Position numbers and translations under genes: made by a program. From an uncultured Schwartzia sp. (GTDB taxonomy: Bacteria > Bacillota > Negativicutes > Selenomonadales > Selenomonadaceae): DNA of 9,465 bases. The notes below the pieces were generated by a model that saw nothing but the letters and a program-made list of their open reading frames with translations, was not told where the DNA came from and did not search any database. Where the stretch lies: positions 1 to 9,465 of the forward strand of contig CAJPUA010000021.1 of the NCBI GenBank assembly GCA_905373705.1, read 5' to 3'. Below, in pieces: positions 1-5,175 of the stretch (position 1 is the first letter of the stretch; each line of letters opens with the position of its first letter).

Positions 1-1
1 G

Positions 2-838
2 AGCAGCCCCATAACCATCGGGTTCCCCGCGATGACCGCTTGGCTGGGCGGTATGCACGCCCTCGAACGACGACTTCGGCAAAGAGAGGAATTGTCCGAG
101 CTTCACTTCACGCGATTAGCGGTTTCCTGCCAGGCATTTGATCTGCAAACTTACCGGGGCGTGGGCGACTATGTGGATTCGGTTATTATAAACGCCAAAC
201 CATTACGGAAAAAGAAAAACGCCTTTAAACCGGCACCATTCATCGAGGAAGCCCGTGTCCACCTGACCGTATCACTGCTCTTTGCACTTGCGCGTGGCGA
301 TAGGAACCTCCAAGAGCCCCTGATCAAAGCCATTGCTGAAGAACTTCCTCGGATGAAATTGGCCAGCGGCGACATTCTCTCCTTTCAGCCGCCGAAGGAA
401 ATCCTTTATCAGGACGATGAGGATCAAGCTTCAGATAAGGCTATCCTGCGAAAACTCATGCCCGGCTACGTCGTGATCGAGCGACGCGACCTGCTCAAAG
501 AGCGCATGAAGGCAGGCGAAAACAGCGTTGATGCGCTCCTCCATTTTTTGGAAATTCAGTATCAGGCGGAAAAGAACGAAGACGGAGAAGTGACAGGCTG
601 GAAAGGGAAAAAGGCAGAACCCGGCTGGATCGTTCCCCTCGCCACGGGATTTAAGGGCCTTTCGCCACTAGGGAGAGTGAGGTTCCAGCGCGACGCTGAA
701 ACGCCGCACCGCTTCGCAGAAAGCGTCATTACTCTCGGGGAATTTAAGATGGCGCACCATTTCCAACACGTTTCGGAAATCCTTTGGGAATACAAATATC
801 TTGCCGATGAAAATCTATATCTCTGCACAAATCAATAA
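2..838 (+). CDS. csy2: Type I-F CRISPR-associated protein Csy2 (Cas5f), 5' end missing
   Basis: Csy2 (Cas5f) is the subunit of the type I-F Csy surveillance complex that, together with Csy1, caps the 5' handle of the crRNA. The frame is already open at base 2 and gives 278 residues to a TAA stop. The first visible residues, SSPITIGFPAMTAWLGGMHA, are the family's N-terminal block (SSP-T-GFPA-TA-LG--HAL-R-L). Only about 15-25 N-terminal residues should lie upstream of the window, and the ATG at 32 is internal, not the start. The C-terminus also fits the family: a GLSPLG block, then the ESVITLGEF block, then a short tail ending in LYLC. csy3 follows 16 nt after the stop, so the two genes are co-transcribed. 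Identity is by eye from remembered family sequences and is secure from the order csy2-csy3-csy4-array. Confidence 0.95.
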   Translation, partial: SSPITIGFPAMTAWLGGMHALERRLRQREELSELHFTRLAVSCQAFDLQTYRGVGDYVDSVIINAKPLRKKKNAFKPAPFIEEARVHLTVSLLFALARGDRNLQEPLIKAIAEELPRMKLASGDILSFQPPKEILYQDDEDQASDKAILRKLMPGYVVIERRDLLKERMKAGENSVDALLHFLEIQYQAEKNEDGEVTGWKGKKAEPGWIVPLATGFKGLSPLGRVRFQRDAETPHRFAESVITLGEFKMAHHFQHVSEILWEYKYLADENLYLCTNQ

Positions 839-839
839 A

Positions 840-845
840 AAGGAG
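840..845 (+). promoter_or_regulatory. Ribosome binding site of csy3
   Basis: AAGGAG sits 9 nt before the ATG at 855. It decides the csy3 start: an in-frame ATG at 801 lies inside csy2 and would add 18 residues that do not resemble the family. Confidence 0.8.
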
Positions 846-854
846 AAGATACCC

Positions 855-1883
855 ATGGCAAAAAAAGATGGCACCCTCGCGTCCGTATTAGCGTTCGAGA
901 AAAAACTCGTCCCCTCTGACGGAAGGTTCTACGGGACAAACTGGGAAAAGCGCACCGATAAAGCGCAGGAGACACTCCTGCCGCTGGGAGAAAAATCAGT
1001 CCGCGGCACGATCTCCAATCGATTGAAAGCTGCGATTCAAAGCGATCCACTGCGATTAAACGCTGAAATTGAAAAAGCGAACCTGCAAACCGTTGACGCC
1101 GTCTCGTTAGGTCTCGGGCAAGATACGCTGAAAGTAAAATTTACCCTTAAGATATTATCTGGCGCGGCGTCTCCTTCCGCCTGCAACCTCGAAGGACATC
1201 GCCGTACTATCGAGCAAATGGGAAGGGATTACAAAGAGAAATTTGGCTTTGCGGAACTTGCCCGGCGCTACGCGATCAACATCGCCAATGCCCGTTATCT
1301 CTGGCGTAACCGGGTAGGGGCCGAGGCGCTGGAAGTCCGGGTCGCAGCCCCGGAAATCGGGAAGACGTGGACATTTAATCCTTATGATTTTGAGTTGAAA
1401 AATTTTGATACGGCTACGGAGGACGTTGCGAGCTTAGCGAGCGCCATTGAACAGGCTCTGGGCGGAGAGAATGCTTTCCTGTTGCTGGAAATCGAAGCCT
1501 TTGCGCGCATGGGGGAAGGGCAGGAAGTCTATCCCAGCGAAGAGCTTGTTTTGGATAAGGGTAAAGGGCGCAAGAGCAAAGTCCTCTACGAAGTGGATGG
1601 TACGGCGGCGCTCCACTCACAAAAAATCGGCAATGCCCTGCGCACGATTGACACTTGGTACCCTACCGATGACGCGTACCCCTACATTGGCCCCATTGCG
1701 ATTGAGCCTTATGGAGCGGTAACGAATCGGGGCATCGCCTACCGGTCAGGTAAAAATAAGGCGGATTTTTACACGCTGTTTGATCGCTATTCTTTGGGCG
1801 AGCCGATGACAGAGCCGGAAACTGCGCACTATGTCATGGCGGTTCTCATCCGCGGCGGCGTCTTCGGCAGTGGGAAGGACTGA
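855..1883 (+). CDS. csy3: Type I-F CRISPR backbone protein Csy3 (Cas7f)
   Basis: Csy3 (Cas7f) forms the six-subunit helical backbone that coats the spacer part of the crRNA in the type I-F Csy complex. With the ATG at 855 the protein is 342 residues, the same length I recall for the Pseudomonas aeruginosa protein. Several family blocks are almost unchanged: EKSVRGTISNRLK, NLQTVD, GFAELARRYA followed by NARYLWRNRVGAEA, the GQEVYPSEELVLDKG block, then HSQKIGNALRTIDTWYP, GPIAIEPYG and the C-terminal LIRGGVFG. The start is supported by AAGGAG at 840-845. The TGA stop overlaps an ATG (TGATG) just ahead of csy4, suggesting translational coupling. The strong similarity to gammaproteobacterial Csy3 would fit horizontal acquisition of the operon, but that is an inference. 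Confidence 0.97.
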   Translation: MAKKDGTLASVLAFEKKLVPSDGRFYGTNWEKRTDKAQETLLPLGEKSVRGTISNRLKAAIQSDPLRLNAEIEKANLQTVDAVSLGLGQDTLKVKFTLKILSGAASPSACNLEGHRRTIEQMGRDYKEKFGFAELARRYAINIANARYLWRNRVGAEALEVRVAAPEIGKTWTFNPYDFELKNFDTATEDVASLASAIEQALGGENAFLLLEIEAFARMGEGQEVYPSEELVLDKGKGRKSKVLYEVDGTAALHSQKIGNALRTIDTWYPTDDAYPYIGPIAIEPYGAVTNRGIAYRSGKNKADFYTLFDRYSLGEPMTEPETAHYVMAVLIRGGVFGSGKD

Positions 1884-1888
1884 TGGGC

Positions 1889-2527
1889 ATGAACCACTAT
1901 CAGGAAATCACCCTGCTACCCGATGCGGAAATTTCCTTGGCGTTCCTTTGGACAAAAGTCTATACCCAGCTTCATTTAGCTTTCGTCGCCCAAAAAGACA
2001 CGCCGCATGGCGGCGCTTTCGCCGTATCCTTCCCCGAATACACCGAAGGGAAGGGGAAAGGGTTGGGGCATAAGGTGCGCGTTTTTGCTGAAACGGAAGA
2101 GGCATTACAAACGCTGAACCTTGACAAAAAACTTGAGCGGTTGTTGGACTATGTCCATTTGACGACAATCCGACCGATCCCCACGCGTCGGCTCAAGGGC
2201 TATGCTATCTACCGCCGGCAGCACGCCCCAAAAAGCCAAGCGCAGACCGCAAGACGCTTCGCAAGGCGTCACGACCTTCCGATAGAACAGGCGACGGCGC
2301 GCCTCGCTAAGAAACAGCGCCAAAGCGAAAGGGTAATCGCAAAGGAAAGCGAAGACAGCGAAAAGCGAAAAAACTCAATTCAAGATCTGCCGTACATCCA
2401 AATGCAGAGCCTGACCAATCACCACAAATACAACCTCTTCATCCACAAACAGCCAACGCCCTCCGTGTCGGTGAGCCCCTTTTCTCTCTACGGACTAAGC
2501 CCCGAGGCAGCCGTACCAGAATTTTAA
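1889..2527 (+). CDS. cas6f: Type I-F pre-crRNA endoribonuclease Cas6f (Csy4)
   Basis: Cas6f cuts pre-crRNA at the 3' base of the repeat hairpin and stays bound to the product. I chose the ATG at 1889: it gives the family N-terminus (MNHY, against MDHY in P. aeruginosa) and lies 9 nt after AAGGA at 1875-1879. The in-frame ATG at 1883 overlaps the csy3 stop and is too close to that site. The protein is 212 residues, about 25 longer than the P. aeruginosa protein. Aligned by eye, catalytic His29 is H29, catalytic Ser148 is S174, and Phe155, which stacks on the last stem base, is Y181. The arginine-rich helix (114, 115, 118, 119) is R122, R123, R126 and R127. The C-terminus ends YGLS then VPEF, as in the family. 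Gln104 appears replaced by H112. A charged, lysine-rich insertion lies at about residues 140-165. Confidence 0.95.
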   Translation: MNHYQEITLLPDAEISLAFLWTKVYTQLHLAFVAQKDTPHGGAFAVSFPEYTEGKGKGLGHKVRVFAETEEALQTLNLDKKLERLLDYVHLTTIRPIPTRRLKGYAIYRRQHAPKSQAQTARRFARRHDLPIEQATARLAKKQRQSERVIAKESEDSEKRKNSIQDLPYIQMQSLTNHHKYNLFIHKQPTPSVSVSPFSLYGLSPEAAVPEF

Positions 2528-2656
2528 CCCAAATTTTCCAAGCAGGAAATCCACCCAATAAAATCAATGGATTGCCGAACAAGGAAAATTTTAGGTAAAA
2601 AGCATAGAAATCCCTCCCGTATGTGCAGGACAAGGGGCGTAACCTGTTTTCGTCCT
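2528..2656 (+). promoter_or_regulatory. CRISPR leader between cas6f and the array
   Basis: These 129 nt hold no convincing gene. They lie on the 5' side of the array as judged by hairpin orientation, so they should hold the array promoter and integration signals. A weak candidate promoter is TTGCCG (2572-2577) with TAAAAA (2596-2601) and an 18-nt gap. The stretch is A/T-rich up to about 2610. GTAAC at 2639-2643 is an inverted copy of the first bases of repeat 1 (GTTAC, 2657-2661). The leader assignment also rests on the two variant repeats sitting at the opposite end of the array. Confidence 0.75.
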
Positions 2657-3765
2657 GTTACCCGCCGCATAGGCGGCTTAGAAAGGCGAAGTACCTTGAC
2701 GAAAAAGCCCCGGATAGTTACCCGCCGCATAGGCGGCTTAGAAATATGGAATAAGGTCTGCGGGATTTTATGTTCCGTTACCCGCCGCATAGGCGGCTTA
2801 GAAAATTGCATGGACTTGCCGCTAAGTAAGCAGCGGGTTACCCGCCGCATAGGCGGCTTAGAAAGATCGCAGTTGATCGAATACTGCCGACAAATCGTTA
2901 CCCGCCGCATAGGCGGCTTAGAAACGAGCGATACGCTAAGTCAATCAGCCCCTTGAAGTTACCCGCCGCATAGGCGGCTTAGAAAAGCGGAAGCATGGGG
3001 GGAAGCCATGCGAGAGGGTTACCCGCCGCATAGGCGGCTTAGAAACGGTGTTGTTAAGGGTGTAGCCGGATTTTTAAGTTACCCGCCGCATAGGCGGCTT
3101 AGAAATTCTGGTTGGGGCTATATCTTTTGCTGGAATAGTTACCCGCCGCATAGGCGGCTTAGAAATTTCATTCATGATCGAAGAAGATGCTTATGAGGTT
3201 ACCCGCCGCATAGGCGGCTTAGAAAATAGCCGATACCTTTGTAATCGTTTCATTTCTGTTACCCGCCGCATAGGCGGCTTAGAAAATCGATGTGCTCACT
3301 ATCGGTATCTATGATCAGTTACCCGCCGCATAGGCGGCTTAGAAAATTAAAGACAACTGCTATATCTTGGATCGTATGTTACCCGCCGCATAGGCGGCTT
3401 AGAAATGGATAATTTACGCGGCGATGAGAATGATGAAGTTACCCGCCGCATAGGCGGCTTAGAAAACGAAATATCATGCGCATGTGGAAGCAGCTTCGTT
3501 ACCCGCCGCATAGGCGGCTTAGAAATTTTTCCAAGAGGCTTTTAGTTTTTGGGGGTGGTTACCCGCCGCATAGGCGGCTTAGAAAAGTTGAAGAAATAAA
3601 TTTAGAAGGAGCTGCTGGTTACCCGCCGCATAGGCGGCTTAGAAAATCATGTAGTGCTGGCACTGGCAATAATAAGCGTTATCCGCCGCATAGGCGGCTT
3701 AGAAAAATCATCGCGATTGACTATTGTCAAGCGCAATGTTATCCGCCGCATAGGCGGCTTAGAAA
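2657..3765 (+). CRISPR. Type I-F CRISPR array, 19 repeats and 18 spacers
   Basis: Repeats of 28 nt begin at 2657, 2717, 2777, 2837, 2897, 2958 and then every 60 nt to 3738. All spacers are 32 nt except spacer 5 (2925-2957), which is 33 nt. The repeat starts GTTACCCGCC and ends GGCGGCTTAGAAA, the type I-F pattern. Repeat positions 6-10 (CCGCC) and 16-20 (GGCGG) form a 5-bp stem around a GCATA loop. Cas6f cutting after G20 would leave the 8-nt 5' handle CUUAGAAA, against CUAAGAAA in P. aeruginosa. The first 17 repeats are identical. The last two (3678 and 3738) share one change, C5 to T, outside the stem, as expected for the old, leader-distal end. I found no spacer matching another part of the window by eye. 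Confidence 0.99.
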
Positions 3766-3859
3766 GGATGAAGGGGGGAAGCATGATCACTGGATCAGCT
3801 AAAGCAAAAAATGGCTGAGACCCGATTTGGGGGAATTTGATAGATAAAAAATAAATTCG

Positions 3860-3888
3860 TTTACATACTACAGGCAGTAAGCTATAAC
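3860..3888 (+). promoter_or_regulatory. Sigma-A/sigma-70-like promoter for tnpV
   Basis: TTTACA (3860-3865) and TATAAC (3883-3888) are separated by exactly 17 nt, each one or two bases from consensus. Transcription would begin near 3895, shortly before the tnpV ribosome binding site. tnpV therefore need not depend on read-through from the CRISPR array. Confidence 0.7.
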
Positions 3889-3911
3889 ATGAATGAACGG
3901 AGGTATAAATT

Positions 3912-4217
3912 ATGAAAAAAACAGCAAAATATCGAAGAAAAGGAAGATGGAGTACGCTTCGGAGGCGCTTCTTAGAAGAAAATCGTCCGAAAGAATTGGA
4001 ACAAATGGAGAAAGAAGGAACACTCGCAGAATATTTAAGCGACATTGAGATTGAATATAGTGAACGATTTTCCCGTATGGAAGATGACCAATTAAAAAGG
4101 ACGCAACTTGAAATCCGTTATGGTAAAGGAGAAATTAATTGGCAGACTTATGTAGGAGAGTTTAACCAATTGCGAAACAGTATTTACGAACTCCTGACTG
4201 AAGACCTTTGTCAATAG
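3912..4217 (+). CDS. tnpV: TnpV-family transposon-encoded protein
   Basis: This encodes a small, highly charged protein of 101 residues with no signal peptide or membrane segment. It resembles the TnpV family, first named from the Tn4451-type integrative elements of clostridia, whose biochemical role is not established. Family-like blocks are an N-terminal basic stretch followed by R-RRFLEENRP (about 17-26), G-L-EYL--I (about 36-45) and a C-terminal N-LR--IYE-L (about 85-95). The start is supported by CGGAGG at 3898-3903, 8 nt before the ATG, and by a good promoter upstream. A hairpin terminator follows. No large serine recombinase (TnpX type) is in the window, so this is either a solitary copy or a remnant of a mobile element that landed beside the CRISPR array. 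The base composition is clearly more A-rich than that of the cas genes and manA. Confidence 0.75.
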   Translation: MKKTAKYRRKGRWSTLRRRFLEENRPKELEQMEKEGTLAEYLSDIEIEYSERFSRMEDDQLKRTQLEIRYGKGEINWQTYVGEFNQLRNSIYELLTEDLCQ

Positions 4218-4259
4218 AGAACGTTCGTCTTTTCTTCTATGCAGCTTATCGCAGGCATT

Positions 4260-4293
4260 AAAAGAGCTCCGGGAATAGAACTCCGGGGCTTTT
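4260..4293. terminator. Bidirectional intrinsic terminator between convergent genes
   Basis: AAAAG (4260-4264) pairs with CTTTT (4289-4293). After a 2-nt bulge, CTCCGGG (4267-4273) pairs with TCCGGGG (4282-4288) with two G-T wobbles, leaving an 8-nt loop. The A-run on the left and T-run on the right let it work for tnpV (+) and for the minus-strand genes whose last stop is at 4296. Confidence 0.75.
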
Positions 4294-4295
4294 CT

Positions 4296-4562
4296 TTAGA
4301 CTTTTCGATTGTATCGCTCTATAAAAGGAAGGAATGTCGCATAACGGTTTTTGTAATAAACCTTTGTTTGCGTTATACGCGAATTGGATTCCGCTAACAT
4401 TTGCTTGATATGCGGCAGACTATCCCGCGCCTTATCCTTCTCTACCGGGTCGACCATCGCGTCCAGATTGACGTACTGCCCAATCTCCGCCGCCACGGTT
4501 TCCTCCACCGCTTTCATTATACCGTCATTCAGGTAAGTGTCGAAAACTTCTTGGCTGATTAC
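4296..4562 (-). pseudogene. Partial second copy of the polyvalent-protein C-terminal module
   Basis: This minus-strand stretch, read from about ISQEVFDTYL to a TAA at 4296, encodes roughly 88 residues. Its first 55 match residues 693-747 of the large protein encoded at 4877-7666, with 7 differences. Both then continue through a related but more diverged tail (YKNR motif). No start codon with a ribosome binding site opens this frame at the conserved block. The frame does run open further upstream to about 4826, but there it overlaps a better-supported small gene (4559-4756). The simplest reading is an N-terminally truncated remnant of a second polyvalent-protein gene. An overlapping intact gene with a non-standard start cannot be excluded. 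The function of the module is unknown to me. Confidence 0.6.
4394..4560. repeat. Direct repeat, copy 2 of the duplicated module
   Basis: These 167 bp align without gaps to 5425-5591 at a constant offset of 1031, with about 24 mismatches by hand count (about 86% identity). Many changes fall at third codon positions. Confidence 0.9.
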
Positions 4563-4756
4563 GCTTTCCCTCTGTTCAGAATCCCCTCTTCTTCGAGTTC
4601 CTTCCAGAGAAGGTTCAAATCGCACTGGCACATATCGCAGTCGTCCCATCCCGCTCGAATCTGGCTGATTTTCCCCTGATGTTTTAGCGTGAACTGGTCC
4701 GTATTTCGTTTGGATAGGAACTCTATCGAGGGCAACGTCGTTGTTCCATGCTGCAT
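4559..4756 (-). CDS. Small hypothetical protein, 65 aa
   Basis: The ATG at 4756 is preceded by AGGAG (4766-4770 on the plus strand as CTCCT) at 9 nt spacing, within a longer AGGAAGGAG run. The translation begins MQHGTTTLPSIEFLSKRN. It has a middle part with GKISQIRAGW followed by DDCDMCQCD, and an acidic C-terminal helix (LLWKELEEEGIL). Composition and hydrophobic pattern look like a real soluble protein, while the overlapping frame looks like a shadow. Two closely spaced cysteines (CDMC, CQC) are notable, but there are too few for a clear metal site. I do not recognise the family. The stop overlaps the beginning of the truncated module at 4296-4562. Confidence 0.6.
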   Translation of the reverse strand: MQHGTTTLPSIEFLSKRNTDQFTLKHQGKISQIRAGWDDCDMCQCDLNLLWKELEEEGILNRGKA

Positions 4757-4876
4757 AAAAATCCACTCCTTCCTCTGTTTTTATTTTATCATGGTTCTCC
4801 TTCGTCTTTAATCTAAAACTTTGCAAGCATACAGGAGAAACTATTGATCTGTCGCCTAAAACGGCTTTTCGCCCGT

Positions 4877-5175
4877 TTAATGGCTTTTTCTAAGGGTAGG
4901 GTGCGGTTTTGCGAATCCAGCGCCACTGGCACAGACGTCGGGTCTTTCGGATATTTCCCGCTCTTTGGCAAAGTAAAGCCCCCAGCCGTGTGCCTGCGAA
5001 CCTTCGCCAGAGCCAATCGCGCCTAAGTCGAAAGAGTCAAAGACATGCGGCGAACCATGCCACGCCGATTGCTCCAATAGCCCATGAGAAAAAGCACCCT
5101 GATTGTCAGAGTGCTTCTTGGCTGTTTCGTTGTACAGTTTTTCAAAGTGTTCCCTTGCTCCGCGCCTTTCGCCGC
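4877..5175 (-). pseudogene. Truncated ADP-ribosyltransferase-like N-terminus
   Basis: Within the long open frame, 5155 down to 4943 encodes a stretch ending in SAWHGSPHVFDSFDLGAIG then GSGEGSQAHGWGLYFAKERE, the well-conserved first half of phage-type ADP-ribosyltransferases (HGSP, GEG, HGWGLYF). After residue ISE the sequence abruptly becomes unrelated (RPDVCASG) and stops at 4877. The rest of the fold, including the catalytic glutamate region, is absent in this frame, and I see no convincing continuation in the other two frames. It has no start codon with a ribosome binding site of its own. This is a broken gene piece, most likely cut by deletion or recombination near 4940. Confidence 0.6.

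Noticed and set aside
2685..2716. Spacer 1 sharing about 12 nt with the terminator at 4282-4293.
   Set aside because: The match covers only the generic TCCGGGGCTTTT stem and ends there, which is too short to be a protospacer.
3766..3797. A possible 19th spacer after the last repeat.
   Set aside because: It is 32 nt to a natural spacer end, but the sequence that follows (from 3798) has no resemblance to a repeat, so it is simply array-flanking DNA.
3780..3800. Hairpin AGC-A-TGATC / GATCA-GCT after the array, as a terminator.
   Set aside because: The stem is short with a bulge and a 4-nt loop, and it is followed by an A-rich rather than a T-rich run on the plus strand.
2524..3802. Open frames running through the CRISPR array on both strands, giving proteins with a repeated PPHRRLR or PPMRRVT motif.
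   Set aside because: They are translations of the repeats, whose 60-nt unit is a multiple of three. No ribosome binding sites, and the content is fully explained by the array.
4859..4878. Inverted repeat AAACGG/CCGTTT with an 8-nt loop at the end of the long minus-strand ORF.
   Set aside because: Only 6 bp with no T-run on either strand. It overlaps the stop codon of a decayed frame and is probably chance.
4813..5016. A 67-residue minus-strand frame as a continuation of the truncated ADP-ribosyltransferase.
   Set aside because: Its sequence (VALDSQNRTLPLEKA and a basic tail) does not resemble the second half of the fold, and its start overlaps the HGWGLYF region out of frame.
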